The notes beneath the pieces are model-generated. The model made no database searches. It worked only from the letters and a program-made list of their open reading frames with translations, and had not been told where the DNA came from. A stretch of 64,000 nucleotides of DNA, from assembly GCA_002429115.1 (NCBI GenBank), contig DIYS01000001.1, forward strand, positions 1 to 64,000, given 5' to 3'. Within the stretch, counting starts at the first letter, position 1, and each line of letters opens with the position of its first letter. The translations under genes were made by a program, and so were the position numbers. This document shows positions 19,393-27,040 of the stretch, piece after piece. This DNA is from Saccharicrinis sp. UBA6048 (GTDB lineage Bacteria > Bacteroidota > Bacteroidia > Bacteroidales > Marinilabiliaceae).

Positions 19393-19400
19393 TACTTTTG
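19393..19400 (+). promoter_or_regulatory. possible -7 box before the sigma factor gene
   Basis: TACTTTTG is a full TAnnTTTG match just before the likely start of the sigma gene. If it is used, starts further upstream in that gene are impossible. No matching -33 TTTG was seen. Confidence 0.35.
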
Positions 19401-19402
19401 AT

Positions 19403-19990
19403 GTGAAATTTTATCCATTGAATACTCAGAATCAAATACTGAATGATTGGACAAGTCCGGATGGCTACAAAGCACTCTTCAATGAGCACTATAGCCGAAT
19501 GGTTTCTTACGCGTTTAATTTCTTAAAAGAACAAGAAGCATCGGAAGAAGTTGCTCAGGAAGTATTCTATCAATTATGGATCAATCGAAACAAAACAGAC
19601 ATTAAAAGTTTGATTAGCTCTTATTTGTACAGAGCTGTCCGTAACCGTTGTATTAACCTGATTAAACACATTGAGATCAGGGAAAAATATAAGCAATTCA
19701 ACAGCACAGAAATTGCCCAGAAAGAAGAAGAAGAAGTTGATACTTTAACAATAAGTGAGCTGGATCAAAAGATTAGAACAGCCATTGATCAGATGCCTCA
19801 ACAGCGTAAAAAGATTTTCATAATGAGTCGCTATGACGAGATGACCTATAAAGAAATAGCGGAAAAGATGAACTTATCAAAAAAGACGATTGAAAATCAA
19901 ATGGGAAAAGCCTTAAAATATTTGCGTGAGGAGTTAAAAGAATATCTTCCAATCATTCTGCTGTTCTATAAACTATTAAATGGCGAATAG
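19403..19990 (+). CDS. ECF-type RNA polymerase sigma factor (FecI-like)
   Basis: This sigma-70 family member has region 2 (YKALFNEHYSRMVSYAFNFL through EEVAQEVFYQLW) and region 4 (RTAIDQMPQQRKKIFIMSRY, YKEIAEKMNLSKKTIENQM, a helix-turn-helix). It lacks region 3, as ECF sigmas do. The open frame runs back to a TTG at 19349, but conservation begins near DGYKALF, so a GTG at 19403 or TTG at 19418 is more likely. It is followed by a FecR gene and an STN-domain gene, the usual cell-surface signalling trio. Expected control is release from FecR when the outer-membrane partner is engaged. Confidence 0.93.
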   Translation: MKFYPLNTQNQILNDWTSPDGYKALFNEHYSRMVSYAFNFLKEQEASEEVAQEVFYQLWINRNKTDIKSLISSYLYRAVRNRCINLIKHIEIREKYKQFNSTEIAQKEEEEVDTLTISELDQKIRTAIDQMPQQRKKIFIMSRYDEMTYKEIAEKMNLSKKTIENQMGKALKYLREELKEYLPIILLFYKLLNGE

Positions 19991-20050
19991 GGGTATGAGT
20001 AAATTTGAATGTCATAAAAATAGAGACTGCTATATTATAGCAAAACAGAA

Positions 20051-21055
20051 ATGATAAATGAAAATCCACATATCGATTCAGCCTTACTTACCAGGTTTAT
20101 CCTTGGTGAAGTGTCGGAGGCAGAGCAGTTGCATGTAATCGAATGGTTAGAAGCGGATGCAGCCAATCAGGCGGAACTCGACAAGCTTGAATCTGCCTGG
20201 ATTAAGAGTGGTGAATTAAAGCCCCCTCCCCTTCCTGTTGATGTTCCAATTGCCTGGAACCAACTGGAACAAAGAATAAAAGCCAATGATCAGCAGCAAA
20301 AGATTAAGAATCGTATACTAAAACCAATATTTTATGCAGCTGCCTCAATAGCTGTCATTGTTTTTTTATTGACGATCCTCAAACCATCATCAACCACATT
20401 AGATCAACCGGTACTTATCAGCAATAAAACAGGTGCTTTATATACCGACACATTACCAGATGGCTCTTTAATAACTCTAAATCAGTTTAGCAAACTCACT
20501 TATTTAAGTGCTGAAAATGATCCTCACCGCATGATGGTGCTTGAGGGCGAAGCTTTTTTTGATGTCGTAAGAGATACACTACGGCCATTTATTATTAAAG
20601 CAGGCATGGGAGGTGTGCGTGTATTAGGAACAAGCTTTAATGTGAAGATTTCAAATAAAACAGATGTGACGGTTGATGTTAAAAGCGGATTAGTTGAACT
20701 TTTCTATCCGGTAGTCAGTCAGAATGATACATTGAGGCTGCAATTGAAAGCCGGAGAACGTGGAATATTATCGCACCAAATGAGCAGTTTACGAAGCAAT
20801 ACGTCATCACCTTCATCCTTATTCTGGCTGGATAATACCCTCATCTTCAAAAACAAACCTTTGAATGAGGTATTTGAGGTATTGCAACAGTGCTACAATG
20901 TGTCCATTGTGTGCGATGATAGTAATATTAACTTCACAAACTTATCAACGACATTTACCAATAAAGAAATCAATGAGGTATTGGATGTAATTTCAGCGAC
21001 ATTTGATATCGCATATGAGCAAAACGGAACTACTTACCGCATTTACCGTCCATAA
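20051..21055 (+). CDS. FecR-type anti-sigma factor
   Basis: This 334-residue inner-membrane protein has an N-terminal cytosolic helical domain (about 1-85) that would hold the sigma factor and a single membrane helix at about 97-113 (IFYAAASIAVIVFLLTIL). The periplasmic FecR domain follows (GSLITLNQFSKLTYL, LEGEAFFDVV, FIIKAGMGGVRVLGTSFNV, TVDVKSGLVELF), then a C-terminal STN-like domain (LNEVFEVLQQCYNVSIVCDD). It starts 60 bases after the sigma gene and overlaps the next gene by one base, so the three genes form one operon. Confidence 0.95.
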   Translation: MINENPHIDSALLTRFILGEVSEAEQLHVIEWLEADAANQAELDKLESAWIKSGELKPPPLPVDVPIAWNQLEQRIKANDQQQKIKNRILKPIFYAAASIAVIVFLLTILKPSSTTLDQPVLISNKTGALYTDTLPDGSLITLNQFSKLTYLSAENDPHRMMVLEGEAFFDVVRDTLRPFIIKAGMGGVRVLGTSFNVKISNKTDVTVDVKSGLVELFYPVVSQNDTLRLQLKAGERGILSHQMSSLRSNTSSPSSLFWLDNTLIFKNKPLNEVFEVLQQCYNVSIVCDDSNINFTNLSTTFTNKEINEVLDVISATFDIAYEQNGTTYRIYRP

Positions 21056-22845
21056 TGATGAATGCACATCGATCAATCATAGTTTTTATAGCCTTACTTG
21101 CGTCGATCGCATTAAAAGGTCAAAATTACCTTGAACTGCCAGTGACAGTTCAGGTAGAAAACACAAGTGTTCTTTCGGTATTAAATCAACTTGAAAACCA
21201 GCTCTCCTTTAAATTTTCATACGACTCTCAATCCGTTTATGAAAGCAAACAAGTAAGTCTAAATGAACAAAATTCACCGTTGAGAGAGGTATTACATAAG
21301 CTTCTGGGTAAAAACTACGACTTTAAAGTGGTAGGTACACATGTGATTATTCAGAGCAGTCTGCCACTAATGGATAAGCGTGGAGAACGTTTTTCATTCT
21401 CGGGACAGATAATTGGTCCGGATGATGAGCCGCTGGAAAATGTGATTGTATATGAGGCCAACCGGCAAACGGCTGCTATTACCGGTTTCGATGGGTATTA
21501 CAATCTTAATTTACGCGATAAAAACCACCCAGTGGCCCTTAACATCAGCCATACAGGTTTTCGCGATACAATAATTTATGTGAGTGAGGGGCAAATGCAG
21601 AAAGTACGTGTTATTCCATTGCCTGAACAACCTATTCTACCCAGTGACTTTAACAGACTGGAAGGTAAAAGCGGAAATGTTTTTGCCAACGATGTGGCAA
21701 TTAAAAACATGAGTGATATACAACTTGTCAAATTTATGGTACCTGACGAAGCTTTGTATGTTTCCAACAACCTGAATACCTTCAATTGGCAATCGGCACA
21801 GGTTTCTTTGTTACCCTATGTTGGCACTAACGATTTAATGAATGGACTGACCACTAACAATGTTTCGCTAAATGTTATAGGTGGCTACACAGCTCAGATT
21901 GAAGGTGTAGAGTTTGGTGCTGTTTCAAACTTTATTCAGAACAGTGTTTACGGATTTCAGGCGGCAGGTGTTAGTAATGTTGTCGGTAAAGATGTTGTTG
22001 GTTTTCAGACGGCAGGTGTTGCCAGCATAATACTCGGAAACCTTGAAGGTGGCCAGGCCAGCGGCGTGATCAATCAGGTCAAAGGCCATCATACCGGTAT
22101 TATGGCAGCAGGTGTAGTCAATATTACAGAAGGTGGTAATAACAATCCTCCGGTAAAAGGTATTAAAGCACAGGTTTCGGGTGTTAGTAATGTTCATTTA
22201 AAAGATACTGCAAACCTCCAGATTACCTCTGTTTGGAACCAGGCTGATATTGTAAAAGGTGCACAAATAAGCGCACTGTGCAATTACACTAAAAAACTTA
22301 ATGGCGTTCAAATTGGTATTGTGAATATTGCCGATACCATTGAAACCGGCATTCCAATAGGACTAATCAACATTGTGAAGCATGGTTACCATGCATTTGA
22401 GATTTCCACTAATGAGCTGTTTCGCTTTAATGCGGCATTTAAAACGGGAGGAAATCATCTCTACAGCTTCTTAAATGCAGGTATTGATAATTATATCAGC
22501 GCCGGCTATGGCATTGGGTATACTACTGATTATTCCAAAAAATTTTCTTTCAATATGGATATCTACGGTGCAGGTATCTTTGATCCTGATGCAGAAATAA
22601 ATTCATACATGGGCACTTTATATAGGGCACAGGTAGGTTTTAATTATCACCTTATGAAGCACCTGACTTTATCGTTTGGGCCTGCCTTTAATTTCTTTAT
22701 GGTCAATAATGATACGGGCAGTACTCCACCAACTAACCTAAATAAACCATCAGGCATCTATTACGGAAGTTATTATCTCAATAAAGCCTTGAGCACGCAG
22801 GCAAATCAAAATTGGTTAGGCTGGCACTTTAGCGTGAAGTTTTAA
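21055..22845 (+). CDS. STN + carboxypeptidase-like domain + LA_2272-type surface-repeat protein
   Basis: This 596-residue protein has a signal peptide (about 1-23), an STN secretin/TonB short domain (LNQLENQLSFKFSYDS, LREVLHKLLGKNYDFKVVG), and a CarboxypepD_reg-like domain (FSGQIIGPDDEPLENVIVYE through YYNLNLRDK). Instead of a TonB plug and barrel, it then has tandem glycine repeats of the form GVSNVVGKDVVGFQTAGVAS and GVQIGIVNIADTIETGIPIG, as in LA_2272 surface-repeat proteins, and ends in beta-strand-like segments. It overlaps fecR by one base. As the likely partner of FecR it may sense or take part in surface assembly. The absence of a TonB barrel makes this a non-standard Fec-type system. 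Confidence 0.82.
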   Translation: MMNAHRSIIVFIALLASIALKGQNYLELPVTVQVENTSVLSVLNQLENQLSFKFSYDSQSVYESKQVSLNEQNSPLREVLHKLLGKNYDFKVVGTHVIIQSSLPLMDKRGERFSFSGQIIGPDDEPLENVIVYEANRQTAAITGFDGYYNLNLRDKNHPVALNISHTGFRDTIIYVSEGQMQKVRVIPLPEQPILPSDFNRLEGKSGNVFANDVAIKNMSDIQLVKFMVPDEALYVSNNLNTFNWQSAQVSLLPYVGTNDLMNGLTTNNVSLNVIGGYTAQIEGVEFGAVSNFIQNSVYGFQAAGVSNVVGKDVVGFQTAGVASIILGNLEGGQASGVINQVKGHHTGIMAAGVVNITEGGNNNPPVKGIKAQVSGVSNVHLKDTANLQITSVWNQADIVKGAQISALCNYTKKLNGVQIGIVNIADTIETGIPIGLINIVKHGYHAFEISTNELFRFNAAFKTGGNHLYSFLNAGIDNYISAGYGIGYTTDYSKKFSFNMDIYGAGIFDPDAEINSYMGTLYRAQVGFNYHLMKHLTLSFGPAFNFFMVNNDTGSTPPTNLNKPSGIYYGSYYLNKALSTQANQNWLGWHFSVKF

Positions 22846-23112
22846 CGTCCTTTATCATATGCTTCTTAAAACGCTCTTTAAGGATGTCAAATATCATTAT
22901 AACATTTTAAGCAAGCGTCCGTATCAGCTTTCTTAAGGGAACAAAACAACATTAAGCTTAATCATTTTTATAATATTCTATTCGCTGAGTGGGGGTATTC
23001 GATGTACTACCTGTCATTCTCTATATCACAACATTCAAAAAATATGACACACAGAAGATGCACAGCCCAAGCTCAACCTAATCCATTCAACTTCAAATTT
23101 CTACCTTTTTAC
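22846..23112. promoter_or_regulatory. intergenic region with GAGTGGGGGTA motif
   Basis: At about 22986-22996, GAGTGGGGGTA precedes the acyltransferase gene. The same 11-mer recurs at about 24082-24092 before the second surface-repeat gene, and a shorter form (ATAGGGGTAT) lies between the sigma and fecR genes near 19988. The spread along one locus suggests a common regulatory element, possibly recognised by the local sigma factor. No RNA gene was seen. Confidence 0.45.
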
Positions 23113-23937
23113 ATGGTTTCTTACCTCCCATTACGGGTTTTGTATGGAGTATCAGCAGGCTTATCTTTCCTGCTATATCACATATTCAAATACCGTCGTG
23201 GAGTGGTGCGACAGAACCTGAATACGGCTTTAGTTGATCGTAAATTAAAGGACATCAAGCAAATTGAAAAGCAGTATTATAAACACATGTGTAATGTTAT
23301 TGCTGAAACTATTAAGGCACTAACGTTATCTTCTGCCAAAATGAAGGATTATATTTCGTTTTCCAACATCGATTTAATTAATCAGTCGTATAAAAATAAG
23401 CATAACCTGATGCTATATGCTACGCACCAGGGTAATTGGGAGTGGTTCCTGGCATTTCCTCTATTTACTCAATATAAAGTATATGCGATCTACCAACCAT
23501 TGAGCAGTCCATATTTTGACGAGTTATTAAAGACCATTCGCACACGATTCGGTGTTGAATGCATTCCTTCAAACAAAGCTTTCCAGTATATGTCGCAATC
23601 GAGAAACAGTGACGAACCAGCTTTATTTATTTTAATCGGCGATCAATGTCCGAATATTAAAAGTACTTTATATTGGACACAATTTATGAATCAGAATACT
23701 GCTTTCTTTTGTGGTGGTGCCCGATTGGCACTTAAGTACAATTTAGATGTTTTATATGCTTTTATTGAAAAAAAGAAGCGCGGAACATATCAAATGCACT
23801 TTCAAAAGATTGAAGAGAACAGTGTTGAAGAAATAACCGAATCGTACTCTAATCATCTCGAAAAAAGCATTATACAATCTCCATCAACCTGGTTATGGAG
23901 TCACCGCAGATGGAAACTTAAACAAAAATGTTCTTAA
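23113..23937 (+). CDS. LpxL/HtrB-like lysophospholipid acyltransferase
   Basis: This 274-residue enzyme adds an acyl chain to the lipid A precursor or a related lipid at the inner membrane. The catalytic HX4E motif is in ATHQGNWEW (His105, Glu110), followed by the family's YQPLSSPYFDELL and IGDQCPNIKSTLYW motifs. The ATG at 23113 starts the hydrophobic anchor (MVSYLPLRVLYGVSAGLSFL). A longer in-frame start at 23002 adds a hydrophilic, unlikely N-terminus and would overlap the motif region. It lies between two LA_2272-type genes, perhaps linking this locus to outer-membrane composition. Confidence 0.9.
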   Translation: MVSYLPLRVLYGVSAGLSFLLYHIFKYRRGVVRQNLNTALVDRKLKDIKQIEKQYYKHMCNVIAETIKALTLSSAKMKDYISFSNIDLINQSYKNKHNLMLYATHQGNWEWFLAFPLFTQYKVYAIYQPLSSPYFDELLKTIRTRFGVECIPSNKAFQYMSQSRNSDEPALFILIGDQCPNIKSTLYWTQFMNQNTAFFCGGARLALKYNLDVLYAFIEKKKRGTYQMHFQKIEENSVEEITESYSNHLEKSIIQSPSTWLWSHRRWKLKQKCS

Positions 23938-24151
23938 TCTGGACAAGCCAGAAAAGTACAGAGTATCAAGTACAAAGTATCAAGACTATTTACAGCTTGC
24001 TTAAATAATCTGCCAAGATACACACAGCTTTCCCAAAGTTTTTAAGTGAATATTAGAATAAAGGTACTATTTTGAAATATTGAGTGGGGGTACCTCCTCC
24101 AATGCTTGTCATCCTGTTGTAAAAGATCAAAAACAACTATTAAAACTGATA

Positions 24152-25255
24152 ATGATGACAACAAAACTGATGACTCTGGCTGTGACACTAATCATAACAC
24201 TAGGATTAAAAGCACAGGATGATAAAAAAACAACACCTGCACAAGTATCGTTCGCTTATCCGGTTGGTACCAACGGAAGCCAATCAAAGGAGATTGCCAA
24301 TAACTATTCGTTCAACATTCTTTATGGGATAAATGGAGGTGTTAATACGTTTGAGCTGGGAGGTATAGGCAACCAAAACCATGGCGACGTTAAAGGTGTT
24401 CAAATAGCCGGCATTAGTAATATTACGGAAGGTGCCAGCTCTGGTGTAGTAATTGGCGGAATAGCCAACATTGCTACCCAAACAACAGATGGTTTCCACT
24501 TAGCAGGAATTGCAAATGTTAGCAATGGATCAGCAAACGGTGCTCAATTGGCCGGAATCGCTAATATTAATGGCGCATCTACCAATGGTTTAATGCTATC
24601 AGGAATAGCCAATATAGCTAATGATGACATGACTGGTATGCAATTGTCGCTGATTAATTCTTCCCATAGCAACATGAACGGTTTTCAACTGGGATTGATC
24701 AACTTTGCGAAAAAACTAAAAGGATTTCAGCTGGGATTAGTTAATGTTACCGATACACTTGAAGGCGCCGCTTTAGGACTAATCAGCGTGACGCGCAATG
24801 GCTACTTTGCTTTCGAGGCAAGCAATAGCGAAGTCATGTATACGAACCTTTCCTATAAAATGGGTACATCACAATTGTATAACATTTATACAATGGGTTA
24901 TAGCAAGTATAACAGTAAAGATGTTTACAGTTATGGTCTTGGTTTAGGAACGCTTATTCCTCTTCACGAACGTCACTCAATAGCCTTAGAAGGTATTACA
25001 AACCAGATGGCTTATGATGATGATTGGAGCCAGCTAAACATGCTTAACAAGTTAAATCTGACTTATCAATTTAACCTGACTAAACGAATTTCGTTAATAG
25101 GCGGCCCATCCTTAAACTTTTACATTACCGAGGTGATGGTAAATGGAGAGTATGGAACATTGGATATGCCAAAAACAATCTGGGAACATAAAGGCGATAA
25201 AAACATGCATTACATGTGGATTGGCTACAATGTGGGACTTAAAATCAGACTTTAA
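24152..25255 (+). CDS. LA_2272-type surface-repeat protein
   Basis: From the ATG at 24152 the 367-residue product has a signal peptide (MTTKLMTLAVTLIITLGLKAQ). About 180 residues of tandem glycine repeats follow, such as GVQIAGISNITEGASSGVVI, GFHLAGIANVSNGSANGAQL and GFQLGLVNVTDTLEGAALGL. Each has a GxQ-x-(A/G)GI-x-N core and is about 15-20 residues long. Beta-barrel-like strands end it. It shares the repeat and C-terminal style with 21055-22845 but lacks STN and carboxypeptidase-like domains. Outer-membrane location is likely. An in-frame TTG at 24080 overlaps the regulatory motif and is not credible as a start. Confidence 0.82.
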   Translation: MMTTKLMTLAVTLIITLGLKAQDDKKTTPAQVSFAYPVGTNGSQSKEIANNYSFNILYGINGGVNTFELGGIGNQNHGDVKGVQIAGISNITEGASSGVVIGGIANIATQTTDGFHLAGIANVSNGSANGAQLAGIANINGASTNGLMLSGIANIANDDMTGMQLSLINSSHSNMNGFQLGLINFAKKLKGFQLGLVNVTDTLEGAALGLISVTRNGYFAFEASNSEVMYTNLSYKMGTSQLYNIYTMGYSKYNSKDVYSYGLGLGTLIPLHERHSIALEGITNQMAYDDDWSQLNMLNKLNLTYQFNLTKRISLIGGPSLNFYITEVMVNGEYGTLDMPKTIWEHKGDKNMHYMWIGYNVGLKIRL

Positions 25256-25340
25256 TTTTATACATCACAACAATAGCGTTAAGTATTTCTCAATTAACTC
25301 ACTCAAAAAACCTTAACGCAATTGGTATGTGTTTAATCAG

Positions 25341-25375
25341 AAATCGGCTACTTCAATTCGAGGTAGCCGATTTTT
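25341..25375 (+). terminator. intrinsic terminator
   Basis: ATCGGCTAC and GTAGCCGAT pair around a short loop, with T5 after the stem on the plus strand. It lies between the plus-strand surface-repeat gene and the convergent permease gene. Confidence 0.88.
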
Positions 25376-25389
25376 ATTCCTTTATTACC

Positions 25390-26427
25390 TTATGAATACT
25401 TTCCACTGATAATACTTGAAATAACTTTATAACGCGGAAATTGATCGAAGCATATTTTAGCAAATACTGTAATCGGAATAGATAGGATCAATCCTGGAAT
25501 GCCCCAGATATACCCCCATAACATTAGCATCACCAAAATAATAATAACATTTACAGAGAAGGTTTTTCCCATTAATACGGGTTCCAAAACACCGCCCATC
25601 ACCACTTGCACAGCGGTTATTGTTAAAATAAAAAACAGAAGTGTTCCGGTTGGATCAAGCTCTACCAAGGCAAAAAGAGCAAGTAGTGCTACCGAAATGA
25701 TGGAACCAATCATTTGAACAAAGTTGATGGCAAAGGCAAATAATCCCCAGAAAATTGGAAAACTAACATTGAAAAACACACAGGCCAGACTAAATCCAAT
25801 GCCCGTCATCAGACTAATGATAAACTTAACCTGCACAAATTTGATAATATCTTTTTCAACGCGCCTGAAAGCTTTAACGGATGAATACTTGACCTTGAAC
25901 AGGGTATTATTCAATAACTTTTCAAAATTCATGGACCCCGATAATAAGAGTACTACGAAAAATGTAGTGGTCAGAGTCAAAGACAATGCATTACTAATAA
26001 AATCAATGGTTACACCAATATTATTCAGCATGTTATTGCTTTTAAAGTAATGACTAAACACGGTCTCATCTTGTAAACGGGTGATGCCAAAGAAATCTTC
26101 GATAGAAACTATAAACCCTACAATCTTTGTCTCGGCTGTTTGAAAGAATTGACTATCGGCCGAAAGTATCTCCTGACTCGAAAGTTTAATCAATTCGCCA
26201 CCAACTTTAAAAATCATGGTAATAATTAGTACCACCATAAGAATACTCAAAGGCTTTGGTACCTTTTTCTTTGCAAACCATCTCATTATTGGCAAAAACA
26301 ATAGTGAGATAAACATGGCCAAAACCAAAGGCACAAAAATAAATGAAAGCACTTTTAGCAAATAGAAAATAAAGGGGATTACAATTATCAACAATAATCT
26401 ATTTGTCATCCTAATATCGTTCATCAA
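25390..26427 (-). CDS. AI-2E (PerM) family transporter
   Basis: This 345-residue inner-membrane protein has about seven to eight hydrophobic segments. The order is two N-terminal helices, a soluble loop (about 75-150), then the conserved core with FVQMIGSIISVALLALFALV and the C-terminal GVLEPVLMGKTFSVN, LMLWGYIWGIPGLILSIPIT and DQFPRY signature of the AI-2E/PerM family. Members include TqsA, linked to autoinducer-2 export, and cation antiporters, so the substrate is unclear. The gene is monocistronic on the minus strand. Confidence 0.93.
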   Translation of the reverse strand: MMNDIRMTNRLLLIIVIPFIFYLLKVLSFIFVPLVLAMFISLLFLPIMRWFAKKKVPKPLSILMVVLIITMIFKVGGELIKLSSQEILSADSQFFQTAETKIVGFIVSIEDFFGITRLQDETVFSHYFKSNNMLNNIGVTIDFISNALSLTLTTTFFVVLLLSGSMNFEKLLNNTLFKVKYSSVKAFRRVEKDIIKFVQVKFIISLMTGIGFSLACVFFNVSFPIFWGLFAFAINFVQMIGSIISVALLALFALVELDPTGTLLFFILTITAVQVVMGGVLEPVLMGKTFSVNVIIILVMLMLWGYIWGIPGLILSIPITVFAKICFDQFPRYKVISSIISGKYS

Positions 26428-26768
26428 ACCGCTTATAAATTAGACTATCCGTAATTCTGCGCAAAGATACGTGAATAAAGTGAATCTTCGTGCGACAAGA
26501 ATTCACTTAACGATTTACTAAAGTTAATGAATCGTTGTTTCAGGAAATAAAATCATCATTACTTAGGATTGCCTGCCGAAGAGGGAATCGCTTATTTTGA
26601 CATCTGGAATAACAGCTTTTTGTGATGGCAATTTGCCTGACAAGCAAACGTTAGAAGACTAGAATACTGTTCCTTAAATTATATTTAAACTTAAAGCCAT
26701 ATTATTGAGAAAAGGCACCAGATACAAGTTAGTATTGTAAATGGTGCCTTTGTTTTGTTGATAGGTAT
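26428..26768. other. intergenic region, hairpin only
   Basis: No ORF or RNA gene was seen in this stretch between the permease gene start and MITE copy 2, other than the hairpin at 26711-26751. Confidence 0.5.
26711..26751 (-). terminator. hairpin terminator, likely that of the TonB receptor gene
   Basis: AAAGGCACCA (26711-26720) and TGGTGCCTTT (26742-26751) pair, and the loop contains a second stem (TACAA/TTGTA). On the minus strand it is followed by TTTTC. The TonB receptor stop is 290 bases away, with MITE copy 2 filling the gap, so the element probably inserted between the gene and its terminator. Confidence 0.65.
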
Positions 26769-27036
26769 TAACCTGAGTTCGATTTAAATTTTAAAACTCA
26801 GATTGAAATAAAAAGCTGATATACAAGGAATAATTTTATTGGAATAGTGAACTATTGCAATATAATTTGACGCAGAAGATCAGTTTTTTATTCAAAGTTC
26901 TATAATTCCACTTACAAACAGCAATTTTCTTCGTGTTATTGACTCAAAATAGCCCGCTATTCTTTCACCAACATACACTTGAAACTTACTATTTGTAAGC
27001 GTTCTGAGTTCAAAATTTTACGTCGAACTCAGGTTA
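26769..27036 (-). mobile_element. MITE-like element, copy 2
   Basis: The ends are TAACCTGAGTTCGATTTAAA at the left and the complement of TAACCTGAGTTCGACGTAAA at the right, near-perfect inverted repeats. It has no ORF of note and is about 268 bp. In opposite orientation it matches 10038-10302 in ends, length and internal words (ATAGCGGGCTAT, CTGATCTTCTGC). It lies 5 bp from the end of the TonB receptor gene. Confidence 0.75.
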
Positions 27037-27040
27037 TTAT

